Source of the DNA: Sporothrix humicola
Lineage: Eukaryota; Ascomycota; Sordariomycetes; Ophiostomatales; Ophiostomataceae
Direction of reading: 5' to 3'
NCBI GenBank assembly: GCA_021396245.1
Contig: WNYE01000040.1
Span: 62,001 to 126,000 of the forward strand
Length of the DNA stretch: 64,000 bases
In this document: piece after piece, positions 45,901 through 57,196 of the stretch
Numbering within the stretch: position 1 is the stretch's first letter
How the letters are laid out: each line of letters starts with the position of its first letter
Notes under the pieces: model-generated
Database searches by the model: none
Told to the model about the DNA's origin: nothing
Seen by the model: only the letters and a program-made list of their open reading frames with translations
Translations under genes and position numbers: made by a program

Positions 45901-48142
45901 GTGCATATTTGGCAGCGGCTCTTTTCGTCCAATGCCTCTTACCCGTTTGGTCTTTTGCGGCAGTCCCAAAATCCCAAATTTTTGTCTTCGACAACCACAC
46001 AAACGCAACACCCCAGTCACTCTTTCCTATGCAACACTCAACGCACGCACTTCAAAACCAGGCCCCCAGTCTTAACATACTCAGTATGTCGTAAATACTA
46101 GTCGTACTTTCTCCATTGGCTTCGTACTCGCTCTTTTTTGAGCCTCCGTGCTGAGTCTCCATTGCAACGGAAAGAACAACCCACGCCCCACGCTATTTGT
46201 CTCTCCTTTCTGCACCTCCTTGCTTCCCTCCTACTGTGCTAGTGGGAAATGCTGCTTCCCACTTTCCCTTTCCGCCCCTCTCACGCACGCTCTTTCCTCT
46301 CCTGTCCGTAACCTTGTCCGTGGCTCTTGCCTCGCCTCGAAGCAGGTCGTCGTTTGCTGTCTTTTTTGCATTTTCTGCCCCCTGCCCCATCTGCATTCCC
46401 ATTCCGCTCGGGGGCTTCTCGATCTATGAGGCTATTCCGACTCTTTTTGCTACTTTGTTCGCCGTCAGATATCATACTATTGGAGCACTCGCCGTCTAAA
46501 CCTCCTAACCTCCGTGCAATACTATCGTCTTTTCTCCATCCCTCCCTGTCGATTGTCTTGCCTAGGCCTCGTCCCACGAGCCTTCTCCGAATACGACGAG
46601 TACTTCCTATTTTCCTACGTTTTTCTGCACAGTACTCTCTTTTTCTGCTCGCTCTCGCTTCTTGACTTCTGGCCCGATCTCCCTCGCCCCTGGAACCAAT
46701 ATCAGCATGCCTTGAAGAGAAAAGACAAGACATCAACCACGATAACGAAGAAGACGAGACGAAACAAGCTTCTCTTCTGGTTAACCACGCTTGCTTCCGT
46801 CCCCTTTTCACGATCTTTCTCTCTTTTCTTAATATATCGGCCCTCGTCTCCCACCTCAAAATCTAAACAGCAAAAACATACAAGTCCACTCCCCCACTCA
46901 TCGTGTGCATGTATGACGGATACGGGAGTACTTTACCTCAGTCCCCCCTGGTCCTCCCATATGACACTACCGCCCTATTTTTGTACATCCCAGCGCACGC
47001 ACAACCACAGCCAAAACCACAGCTTTTCTCTCACACGCCCATCCACTCTCTCACACACACGCCTGCCACACCGAAGTCCAACGAAACTCATTATATCCCA
47101 GTCGCCCTCCAAAAGTCGACTATCGGTTTCTCATGCGCTTGACTCGTCTCCTCGATCTCCCCTACTCCTTCCTTCCTCCTCGGCGCTTCTATTGAATCTC
47201 TCCCTCCTCTCCCTCTTCCGCTCTTTTTTTCTTTCTTTTCTTTTCATCTCGACATTCCTCGCTCGCGTGCCTCTTTCTCTTCTTTTCTCTCTCCCTAATT
47301 TTGTTCCTCATCTCATGTTTTTGGTAAGTCAGACCTGGATATCTTTCGTCTTGATTTCCCACCCGTCTTTTCCTTACCCCCTGTCCTCGACTTTCTCTCT
47401 CTGGCATGAGGCTCTCTTATCCTCTCCTCCCCTCCGCAACACACAATTCGCACTCGCACTCTTCCCCGTTGTCCCCGCACACACTTCTTTCGCTCTCACA
47501 CCCATACATCTTTCTCCGTCCACTGTGCTCTATCCTCATATCTCTGGATGCTCCGCCTCCTTCTCTCCTCCTAGCAATCCTCAAACTAATAACTGCTTCT
47601 TTTCGGCTTGTTTCTTTTCAGATCTTTACGGCAAATCTATACGTTCTCTTCGTTCTCCCTTTTTTGTCATAACGAGCCAGCATTTCCTTTTTCCCTGCAT
47701 TTCACGAACACGACTGTCCCAAACGTAACGAAACGACCCAACTAAACTCGCCCACCGGCAAAACGAACCACTTTCGAAACGAGCATCTCCAAAAAATTTA
47801 TATACAAACGACTCTACGAACCACGGACACGACCCGAATCGCATATTCATACAAAAGAACAAATATATACACAAAGCAAAGCATTCGGGAACCTCCTTGG
47901 CCCGTCCTCAGCATCTGTTTCGATTGCAAGCATTTTTTAGACCAACAAAGACAACCCCTTTCGGTTCACACCGAGTCCAACATATCCCTTTCCGCCTCGG
48001 ACCCTCGCCGTCTCCAACGAGAGACACTCAGTCTAGGACAACATTCGTTCACCAAAAAAAGAGGTATCGCCCTCGTGCTATGAATTTTCTATTGGGATTG
48101 TTTGCAAGAAGAACGACCTGATCGTTTGATCCTTATTCTGCT
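43000..48142. other. gene desert 2, right part: pyrimidine-rich promoter/leader of the PHD gene
   Basis: No gene is recognised. From about 45400, and most strongly 46150-48140, the plus strand is T/C-rich and generates long Ser/Leu/Pro-rich frames without protein-like content. A well-formed intron (47324-47621) suggests that part of this is spliced 5' leader of the gene starting at 48143. A CCTGCATGCAGG palindrome lies at 45462-45473. Confidence 0.5.
47324..47621 (+). other. candidate 5' UTR intron of the PHD-finger gene
   Basis: GTAAGT donor at 47324, a CTAAT branch-like sequence about 35 bases before the acceptor, and a TTTCTTTTCAG acceptor ending at 47621; 298 nt. Placed in the pyrimidine-rich leader about 520 bases before the start codon. 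Splice signals are good, but no transcript confirms it. Confidence 0.35.
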
Positions 48143-51100
48143 ATGAGCGGGGATCAATCAACAACCAGGTAAGAAGACACAAAACCGAACCCCGACTTTG
48201 CCATATTGCCATCGTTATTGCCTTATTCCGTACATCCCTTTCCTCGACCCGCCGATGTTATGTTTTGTTTTGTTTGCTTCTCCCCGTTTACCACATTTGC
48301 TGTTTATTTGACTATATTTTGGCCCTCTTTTGTTCTCCATTTTCTTTTCTTCTTCCGTTGCATTGCCCTTTTTCTGTTGTTTCCTCTTTTTTATTCCTGT
48401 CTTGCCCGTGCGCCTGTGTCCCACCCCCCATCCCTTGCTCCTCTATTCTCTCTATCCGTCCATGCTCCATTACTCTATTGCATGTTCCTGTCCCGTTCCT
48501 GCTCGTTGCCGCCCCCATCCCCATGCCGTGCACGCACTTTGCTGCCGTGCATCTATTCGGCAGTATCTGGACGATCTCCCTCCCGTTTCGTTTCTCTCCT
48601 CTCTTCTCTTCCTCTCGCTCTCCCAACTACCCATTTTTCGTCACACTCTGATTTTCGCGTTTGTTTTTTTATCCCATAATTCTTTTATTCTTTTCTTGTC
48701 TTCATGCAAGACCCGTTGCTCTGGTCCCACATTCGGTTTGGCTAACATCGATTTTCTTTTTTTCTCCCGTTTTCTCGTGTCCCACAGTTTTGGCGATTCC
48801 ACCGCTCAACCGCCCACGCCGAAACAAACTCCCGCCTCCACGACCTCTTTCTTCTCGAGCCCTGTCTTCGAGACCCCCAAGGTCGACGCCCTTCACGACA
48901 ACAGCGGCAGCAACGACAACGCCTCCCACTCGACGCCAATCACTACACCCGGCCCAGACTGGACTCCCCGTTTTGCCGAAGACTTTTCCGTCTTCAACAA
49001 CACCCCGGGCAACCTGAGGGGCTCACAGGGTTCTTTCTCTGATTTTGTGGCCCCTTTCACGTCTCCCACGATCGAAGAAGCCCAGCTGGTATCGTCGACG
49101 TCGTTGTCAAAACACCACAAACGCCCGCTCTCGATTGGCAGCATTGCTACGGAGATTCATACCACATCCCATGTTCATCGTCTGTCCATAGCGTCCTCCA
49201 CGACCTCGAACCCTTCAAACCTTCCTCTCCCTCCTGTCGAGCCCTCCAAAAGACTTTCCTCTTCGCCGGGCTCATTAGTTTTAGCTGCCTTTAGCTCCAT
49301 CGCCGAAGACGAGCGTGAAAGCGCCGCCGACCGCGAATTTAGCCCGGACTACTACGGCGACGACCTAGCTCCGGCTACTACCGCCGCTGCGACCAGTCCC
49401 AAAGCCCTAGCGCAGCCTGCAGCGCCAACGACGAGAGCCCAGAAAAAGGCACGCGGCGAAATCTCAACAACCACATCCAAGGGCCAAACTGCGACGCCGC
49501 CTCCCTCTGCGAGAAAAGGTGGACGCAGGATCGCCCCCAAGCTCAAATCACCTGTGGCCACCACCGCCACACCCACCATGCAAAATGACCAGGGCTACGG
49601 CCCGCAACACCAGGCTCCGCCAAACGACTTTATGAACACACCACAGCAGCAGCAGATGGCTACGTTCATGGCCAGCCCGACAGATATGTTCGGCTATCCC
49701 ATGTCGGCACCCGCCACGGCAACAGCCTTTGCTGATGCCCGGTCCTTCTGGGCCGGCGGTGACCCCAGCATGTCCGCCATGGACGTTGACTTTGCAGCCA
49801 GTGCACATGTCTTCAACTCACCAGCATCGATGCAGAGGCAGCTCGACTCGATCGACTGGGCACAAGCCAACCAGGCGAACCAGGCATACATGGTTGCAGG
49901 TGCGGAGGCTATGCAGCAGCAGCAACAGCAACAGGCACAGCAGCAGGCACAACACCAACATCATATGCACCAGTTGTCTATCGGATCCGAAAACGACCCC
50001 AAGAGCATGATGCCCACCTCCCTCGATACCACCTCCGTCGAACACCAGGCCATCTACGCCGGCAGCTACCCGACGCCCGTCGAAGACCCCTTTGGCATTG
50101 TCAGCCCAAACGGCGGTGTCAACCCCGGTCTGCTGTTTAGCCGGCCACCCTCGTCTAGCATGGACCTCATGGCCTCTGCACCACCCGTTACCTCAACCAC
50201 AATGGCCCTGGCCGATGCCACAAACTTCGACCCACAGCAGCAGCAGTACCCGACCTCATCCGCTCCAGCTGCCCTGCAGGTCTCACAGAGCAGCCCTCCT
50301 CAGACGGCACTAACCACAGGACCTGCTATCGTCCAGAAGCAAGAGCTTCGCCGCAGCTCCAGTGCCAGAGAAATTGCTCCAAGAAGGAAAGCAGGTGACC
50401 GTCCCTCAGCCAGCTCGCCTGTCAAGTCGACTGGTAACAACCGTCCCGGCCTGTCACGCAGCCACAGTGAGAACCGCGGTCCTCGCCTCCGTGGACGTGC
50501 TTCGTTGCCTGTCCTGGCCCCTGCACTTAAGACGTCGGCCACAACGTCTTCTCTCCCGCATGGTGCTGCCGGTGCACCCTTCTCTAGCCCCGGCACCGGA
50601 CTGGGTATCACACGGTCTGCGTCGTTCGGCGGCAATGGTGGTGGCCGACCCACTGGCCGCAGCTCACCCATCCGCATGCACCATCAGCAAAGGCAGCTCC
50701 AGCAGCAGCAACTCGAGGACCCTCAAATCCACCGTTTGTCCAGCCTCACATCGATCCCCGAGGTCAACACACCGCAATCTCGGGCGTCGGTCAAGTTTAC
50801 CATTGACGCCAACGGTCGTGCCCGTGTCGAGACTTCGGCGGCCGAGCGTGACGGGACACCACCGTCGACCCTCCGCCGCAACCAGAGTGCCCGCACCCTA
50901 CATAGCAAGTCCCGCTGGGATTCCTCGTCGGAAGACGATGACTCTTCGTCGACCGACGACGAGCCGATTATCATCCCGAGCCGCACCACGTCCTTTGCTC
51001 TGCCTGACCCCGTCAAGCCCACTATTGGCCGCGGTCCGCTGCACTCATCCCAGCGCAGCGTCAGCGACCGCAGTACGACGAGCACGTCCGCAACGATTCC

Positions 51101-51753
51101 CGGTGATGAGAGCGAGGCCGAGACCGTTATGAACGACTTGCCCAAGGGCGCTGGTGATGCAGCCAGCGAGCTTGAGAAGCTGCGCCAGCTGCGCCAGAAG
51201 CGGGCCAGCTTTGCTGGAGTCAGCAGTTCGCATAACGGCAACAGCCTGACGAGCAGCAGCTCGGCCAACAACCTGTTTGGCAGCGTCCAGCGCGGGCTCA
51301 AGTTTGGCGGCCCTCTTGGCGGCAGCGTCAACTTTAATGCTGGCAGCAGCAACTCTCACCACAACATGCAAGCCGTCTCTCCCACAACTTTGACCGACGC
51401 CAGCCTGCCGACGCCTTCGAGCGCCCGGTCCCAGTCGCACAACAGCCACGGCATCCGCTGCATTTGCGGCCGCCCCGATGCACCCCCCAACAGCGACGGG
51501 TTCATCGTCCAGTGGTAAGTCACTCCGCAGTGTACCATGTACTCGTTGTCATTGCTCCCACTAACATCTCAGCGAATCTTGTGACATGTGGCTCCATGGC
51601 CGCTGTATCAACATCACCAAGCGTACACTGCCGTCCGTGTACATTTGTGCATTCTGCGCGCATACACCCAACGTCCGCAATGTACGGATTCCGCCGCCTG
51701 GTGCTGCGGCGTCGTCGCCCCTAGCGCACAAGTCGTTTAAGACGTTCCGGTAA
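48143..51753 (+). CDS. Q-rich PHD-finger protein, probable chromatin/transcription regulator
   Basis: Three coding exons: 48143-48168, 48788-51514 and 51573-51753; introns of 619 nt (GTAAGA/CACAG) and 58 nt (GTAAGT, CACTAAC branch, CTCAG). The product is 977 aa and begins MSGDQSTTSFGDSTAQPPTP. A single PHD finger at about 898-950 is split by the second intron and is complete only after splicing. Its ligands are Cys-x-Cys (RCICGRP), CESC, His-x-x-Cys (LHGRC) and CAFC, the Cys4-His-Cys3 pattern, plus MW before the His as in methyl-lysine readers. The rest is disordered: Ser/Thr/Pro-rich, polyGln near 384, a DDDSSSTDDE acidic block and a Leu/Arg-rich helix (ELEKLRQLRQKR). It may recognise H3K4 methylation within a deacetylase or similar complex; that is inference. 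Frames starting at 48330 inside intron 1 are not coding. Confidence 0.9.
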
Positions 51754-52572
51754 AGGATCACATTCAGTTGTTGGCCCTTTCTTGTTGCCAACCTTGGACC
51801 TGGTCACTGGCCTCATCTTGGTCTTGGTCTTCTGGGCTTCTGGTATTTTGACCGTCTTGCTGATTGGTTGTCTTGTGTGTCTGTACGATCTTGTGTGTGC
51901 ATTGGCATCGTCTTGGACCAAAAAAAGAGAACCTACATGGCAATTTGGGAAAGGCAACGGCACCAAACTTGGGCCCTTGTCATATATACGCATCTCAAGA
52001 AAGGGTCCCGCTTTGAAAAAGCAAGCCCAACCCGGATTTCGAGAGCCCAAAGCCAGCCAGATAATAGCTTTTTGTCCTTGTATGTAATATATAAACGAGA
52101 GCGACAAAAAATAATACTATGAGATGAAATATGAATCTTTTAACGTTTGTCCACCAAATTTGAATATTGTGATATGTGTGATTCTACGGCAGTTTGCCGG
52201 GCCAGTTGGCAATGCACAAGGCATAAAGCGTGAGATTAGCTGTAGGGCTGTAACTAGTGAATCCAGGAACCACACAGATTGATTTAGAAGCACGTGTTAT
52301 GATGTTGCTGTTCCCAGTTTTCCACTAATAATTCTATAAATATTATTTGTTATGTTTATTTTTACAGCCTGTAAAATGTTAACCGAAAAATGCCTTTCCA
52401 GATCTTCGAATCATGAAATTTCACATGGTGGCTTCTTTTGGTGCTTTCTTTGGTGGGGGCCGCGTCGGCGAAGCTCGGCCTCAGATGCGTATTTTCCGGA
52501 GTGGGCAGAGATCGCAATGAAAGGATCGGAAGAAGCAGACAAATAAGCAAGTCATTAAAGCTGGTCTACCGG

Positions 52573-52608
52573 TCAATCGGCCTGTCGATCGGCCTGTCAA
52601 TCGGCCTG
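52573..52608 (+). repeat. three 12-bp tandem repeats (TCAATCGGCCTG)
   Basis: Three head-to-tail copies; the middle copy differs by one base (TCGATCGGCCTG). A fourth partial unit follows. It lies about 640 bases upstream of LEU2 and is likely length-variable. Confidence 0.85.
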
Positions 52609-52889
52609 CCAATGTTCTTTCCCCTTCTTTCCGTCTCGGACCGTAGGTCTTTTTTTCTTGTGATTTCTTCAGCTTCGTCGTGAACTACGTCGTCTCATCC
52701 CGGTCGAGGAAAGAACCGCCGGATTTAAACACGTTTTGTGTCATACTGTAGGGCAGGCGCGTTTTTCGTTTTCCTTTTGCTTTTGGGGGTCTTTCTTCTT
52801 CGACCTTTTTCGTGTGCGCGTTGGTTGGTCGTTCCTGCCTGCACCATTTTCTTAGTAGAAAAATACGGACCGTGGGGATCAGGGGAGCG

Positions 52890-52899
52890 CCGACTTCGG
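52890..52899. promoter_or_regulatory. candidate Leu3-type site (CCG-N4-CGG) upstream of LEU2
   Basis: CCGACTTCGG fits the CCG-N4-CGG pattern bound by the zinc-cluster factor Leu3, which in yeast controls LEU2 in response to alpha-isopropylmalate. It lies 351 bases before the LEU2 ATG. A single ten-base match in GC-rich DNA may be chance. Confidence 0.4.
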
Positions 52900-53250
52900 C
52901 CACGCGGGGTCGGCCTGGCCCTGTTTGCGCTTTTCGCAGCGCATCAGAGAGCTTTTTTTACTACACACTCAGTAAAGCGACTCATTTTATGCGGGGTCTT
53001 CCAGCGTCTTGTCTAAGTCTAGTGACGGCACTCCGTAGAACTTACACCCGAAAAGACTCGTTGCCATTTCGGCCGGCCCTATTGTCAAGTTTTCAGCTAA
53101 AAGCTGGCCCCCTTCGTTCCTTCCTTTGCTCCATCTTTCCTCCAATCTCTTGTTCTTGGTTCTTTCATCTTCTTACCTCACTTCTTACTTTCTTTTCGAC
53201 TTTTCCTCGTCTCCCTTTCCTTTCCAAACACAACTCACACATTCGCCAAA

Positions 53251-54756
53251 ATGTCAGCAAACAATATTGTCGTCTTTGCCGGCGACCATTCCGGTCCGGA
53301 GGTTCGTTTTCCTGTTTCCAGAGGTGGCGGCGCGTGTGCGGCCCAATACTCGGCTAAAACAGCCGGATGTTGGTTTTGTGCACACATTGAGGCTCTACAA
53401 AACTCAATTGGAGAGAACAGTAACATGCTGACAGTTATTTTGTTTCGAACAGGTCGTGGCTGAGGCTATCAAGGTGAATACAGATTTGCATCCCTCTCTC
53501 GAATTCCAATGCGCCCGCTGGCGCCGATTGCGCACGCGCACACAACCGACATCCAGACTCGCTGCCAAGAAATGAACCTCGATATTAACCAACTTGCGAC
53601 AAACAGGTCCTCAAGACCATTGAGAAGAACAGCCCGTCCAAGGCCACTTTCAACCTGCAGGAGCACCTGCTGGGTGGTGTACGTTTTGCCCATACCATAC
53701 CATACCATACCATGCCCCTCGGGATTTCCGAATTGGTGGAGACAACCCATGCGACCAGCACTAACATCTTGCTTTTCTCCCCTTCAGGCCTCCATCGACA
53801 AGACTGGCGAGGCTCTGACCGACGAGGCCCTTGCCGCTGCCGGTGCCGCCGACGCCATCCTGCTGGGTGCCATTGGCGGCCCCGAGTGGGGCCCCGACGC
53901 CCCTGTCCGCCCCGAGCAGGGCCTGCTCAAGCTCCGGAAACAGCTCCAGACCTTCGGCAACCTGCGCCCTTGCTCTTTCGCCTCGGAGCAGCTCGTCGAC
54001 TTCTCCCCCCTCAAGGCCGATGTCTGCCGCGGCACCGACTTCACCGTCGTGCGTGAGCTAACGGGTGGCATCTACTTTGGCGACCGCCGCGAGGACAATG
54101 GCGACGGCACTGCCCTAGACACCGAGCCCTACTCGCGCCCCGAGATTGAGCGCATCGCCCGCCTCGGCGGCTACCTGGCCCTGGCCGCCGACCCCCAGAA
54201 CCCGCTGCCCGTCTGGAGCTTGGACAAGGCCAACGTCCTGGCCACCAGCCGTCTGTGGCGCAAGGTTGTGTCCGAGGTCTTCGCCAAGGAGTTCCCCCAG
54301 ATCAAGCTCGGCCACCACCTGATCGACTCCGCCGCCATGCTCATGGTCAAGAACCCGCGCGCCCTCAACGGCATTGTCATCACCAGCAACCTGTTTGGCG
54401 ACATTATCAGCGACGAGGCCAGCGTTATTCCCGGCAGCATCGGCCTGCTGCCCAGCGCCAGCCTGGGCGGCATCCCCGACGGCAAGGGCAAGTGCAACGG
54501 CATCTACGAGCCCATCCACGGCTCGGCCCCCGACATCTCGGGCAAGGGCATTGTCAACCCCGTCGGCACCATCCTGTCCATTGCCATGATGCTGCGCTAC
54601 TCGCTGCAGCTGCCCTCGGACGCCGTCGCCGTCGAGCAGGCCGTCAAGGCCGCCATCGACAGCGGCATCCGCACCAAGGACCTGGGCGGCAACGCCAGCA
54701 CGTCCGAGATGGGCGATGCTGTTGTCGCTGCTCTGGAGAAGATCTACAAGAACTAG
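53251..54756 (+). CDS. LEU2: 3-isopropylmalate dehydrogenase (leucine biosynthesis)
   Basis: Oxidises and decarboxylates 3-isopropylmalate with NAD+ in leucine biosynthesis. Four coding exons, all phase 0: 53251-53301, 53453-53473, 53607-53678 and 53788-54756; introns of 151, 133 and 109 nt; 370 aa, the usual length. The joined start reads MSANNIVVFAGDHSGPE / VVAEAIK / VLKTIEKNSPSK...EHLLGG / ASIDKTGEALTDEAL, which follows the family exactly. Substrate and cofactor motifs include LLGAIGGPEWG, RELTGGIYFG, DSAAMLMVKNP, the NLFGDIISDEAS metal-binding loop and PIHGSAPDISGKGIVNP. The second exon is only 21 nt. Donors of introns 1 and 2 (GTTCGT, GTGAAT) are atypical, but conservation fixes the junctions. 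A CATAC repeat sits in intron 3. A possible Leu3 site lies upstream. Confidence 0.95.
53691..53710 (+). repeat. (CATAC)4 microsatellite in LEU2 intron 3
   Basis: Four perfect CATAC units followed by a CATGC variant, just after the donor of the third LEU2 intron. Likely polymorphic between strains. Confidence 0.9.
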
Positions 54757-55420
54757 AAGGGAAACTAAAACGGGATACCAATGTATGAAATGGAAAAAGG
54801 AAGTCACTTATGTTCTGATGACGCCTGGGAAGCATAGCAAAATACAGTAAAATAAAGCTTTAAGCTCAAATTAACTCAAAATTATGATCTCGAGAGACTG
54901 TGAAATATATAAGTTTACGAAATCTATACAGTGAATAGTTGTTTAAGTTTAAAAGATGATCATATCGAATTTGCTCAAGCGTATTCGTTCTGTATCATTC
55001 GTGTCGACATTTCGGTTATATGGTTAGCTTCGTTAATTTTTATTTTTATTTTAAACAATTTTTTTTTTTACATTATTTTCAAGATAATAATGGTACCCAA
55101 GTCTATCAATAGATATATATATTTAATATTTATTTTTTTCTAATCGTATCCAGGTAAATGCAGTCAAAGTACAAAAAGCAATGCAAACATGAAAGGACTT
55201 TGCAATGTCGTTGCATCATGGGCCATTGTCGGGTCGTCAGGAGGTTGTGTTCATATACATAGAAGGTGTTTGTGTGTGTGGCCGCTCATTTTTGGTCGTT
55301 ATGTTGCGTTATATATGTGCCGTATTCCAATCTCGTTATTCGTGTCGTGTTCTTGTGTGTTTTTATGTTTCGTGTTTTGCGGTTCCTCTGGCAGGTTGCT
55401 CTGGCAGGGCGTCCCCCACC
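54757..55420. other. convergent 3' intergenic region
   Basis: Very AT-rich between 54830 and 55180, then mixed, between LEU2 and the convergent transporter gene. Probably 3' UTRs and terminators; no gene is seen. Confidence 0.6.
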
Positions 55421-57196
55421 CTATATCGAGTCCCATCGCTTGGTGTCCATGCTGTTGAGACCCGTCCGCTTCTCGCGCAGGGATGTCACCACGCGGCGCT
55501 CGAGGTCGGGCAGCGTCGTCGACACCTCTCTCTCCTCGTCGGCAAACTTCTTCTCGCGGGTGCGGTCCCACCAGAAGAGGGCGAGCAGGACCAGGATCGT
55601 CAGCGGAATGGTAATGGCAAAGTAGATCCAGAGTGTCGGGGCCACCGTCGGCGAGTCGTCGTCACCGCCACCGCCACCGCCGCCGTTGCCACCGACTTGG
55701 AAGTTGAAGAAGGTCATGGAGAACAAGGACGCAAGGTAGGTGGCCGGCAAGAAGACGGCGCCGACAATGGACAGCGCCTTCATGCTCTGGTTGTCGCGCT
55801 TGGAGGCGAGGGCCAGCAGGCGCTGGTGCTGGGCCATTTCGAGGTTGAGCTTGGACTCTTTTTGCGCGATAATGTTGTATAGCTGGACGCGGGTTAGTGA
55901 CAGACAATTAGAGCACTAGGTGGAACCGGATGACTTACTGCACCCCGCTGGATGTCGAGACGGGAGATGGTGGTGTGCGCATAGTGGCGGATGCCCTTGA
56001 GCTTCTGGCGGAAAAAGTCGAAGCGGCTCGACATGCTGCGATGCACCTTGTCGAGGGCTAGCTCGACGGCCGGGTCGGCGTGGTGCTCGAACAGCTGGCC
56101 GTCCCGCAACAGCCGCTCGCGCGTGTCCCGGAACTTGACCATGGACTTTTCAATCTCGTCGAGCGTGTCCACGTATGCCTGCGGGCGCTTCCACAGGACC
56201 TGGCTGTGGCACTCGACGAGCTCGCGGTTCATCTCGTCCAGATCAAAGTTGGAGTAGCGCTCGGTGACGTCAATCTCGTTGCGGTCGGTGATGGCGTGCT
56301 CCAAGCGCCGTAGCCAGTGCCGGGCTTTGCGTTGCTTGTCGTCCATGGTGCTGTCGAGGTCGTGGCCCAGCAGGATTGTGGGCAGAATCAGAGGGTGGGC
56401 GACGTGGGCGGCACAGGCGCGCAGGTGCTGGTCGATGATCTTCTCGAGCTGGCTCGAGTCGGTGCCCTTGGCGTAGCCCGTCGTGATGGCCGACTTGAAG
56501 TTGTGGCTCAGCATGAGCTCCCAGCCGCGGGTCAGGCCCTTTTTGCGGACATCGGACTTGCGGAAGATGATCTGGAGGTGCGGGTTGGCGTCGTCCTGAT
56601 CGAGTGCGCCCCAGAAAAAGGGGCCGACGATGCTGGTGCCTTCGATGGCGCGGAAGGGTAGGTTGAGTTTGCGGACCATGGAGATGTAGTCGTTGTGGGA
56701 GAAGGAGATGTAGTTTGCCGTAAACGTTTCGGGGTGTTTTGCGCCGAGTTGTAGGCTGTGAAGACACATGTGTTAGACCATGATATAAAGAGATGGGTTA
56801 CTTCAATTGCAACACCTACATGAGCCGGATGCCACTGACGATTGTTGCGCCATCCTTTCTTTTCTCAGGTTCGAACACGCCCTAGTTGATCTGTTAGCAT
56901 CACGGAACTAAGGAACAATCACGGAAGGGGCCGAGCCGGGGCGGTTGCCATGCCATACCTTGCGCTCGAGGAAGTTTTGGAACTCGCTCATGGGCAATGC
57001 GCCCTTGTCGAAGTAGAGGTCGCCATTCTGTATTGTGGAAGGTGGTTAGCTGAGGCTGATCTTTGAAGAAGCTGTTGATGATGTCTTGGTCGGAGGCGGT
57101 GGCACTGACTGAGTAGTTGTAGATTTCCAAGAAACTAGAGTTCTCGGAGACTTCTTTGCATGATCGGACATGGTTTTCGAAGAAGTAGTCGTCCAT
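55421..57196 (-). CDS. CorA-like divalent-cation transporter family protein
   Basis: Membrane protein of the fungal CorA-like (Mg2+ transporter-type) superfamily. Five coding exons on the minus strand: 57110-57196, 56959-57027, 56820-56881, 55939-56755 and 55421-55882. Introns are 82, 77, 64 and 56 nt, with CTAAC branches in most. The product is 498 aa, starting MDDYFFENHVRSCKEVSENS. Junctions restore NYS-NGDLYFDKGALP, ERK-GVFEPEK and GIRLI-LQLGAKHPETF. A long cytosolic helical domain ends in two C-terminal membrane helices (about 381-403, ALSIVGAVFLPATYLASLF, and 429-450, LWIYFAITIPLTILVLLALF). The loop between them is Gly- then Asp-rich. The canonical GMN signature is replaced by SMTFF, as in many fungal CorA-like proteins, so transported ion and activity are uncertain. 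The exon 1 donor (GTCAGT) is the least certain junction. Confidence 0.85.

Larger units (their letters stand above)
51754..53250. other. intergenic region with the LEU2 promoter
   Basis: 1.5 kb between tandem genes. It contains a threefold 12-base tandem repeat (52573-52608), a CCG-N4-CGG site (52890-52899), an ACTCCGTA motif (53030) and a T/C-rich leader over the last 150 bases before LEU2. No gene is recognised. Confidence 0.6.

Noticed and set aside
46281..46859. 192-codon minus-strand frame rich in Arg, Lys and Glu
   Set aside because: It is the complement of the pyrimidine-rich leader, so the charged composition follows from purine-rich DNA rather than coding.
46514..47728. 404-codon open frame on the plus strand
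   Set aside because: It lies in a T/C-rich block; the product is almost only Ser, Leu, Phe and Pro, with no domain, and it overlaps a likely leader intron.
48330..48787. N-terminal 150-residue extension of the PHD protein
   Set aside because: It is inside the first intron: hydrophobic T/C-derived sequence preceding a CACAG acceptor, while the upstream exon at 48143 gives a conserved-looking start.
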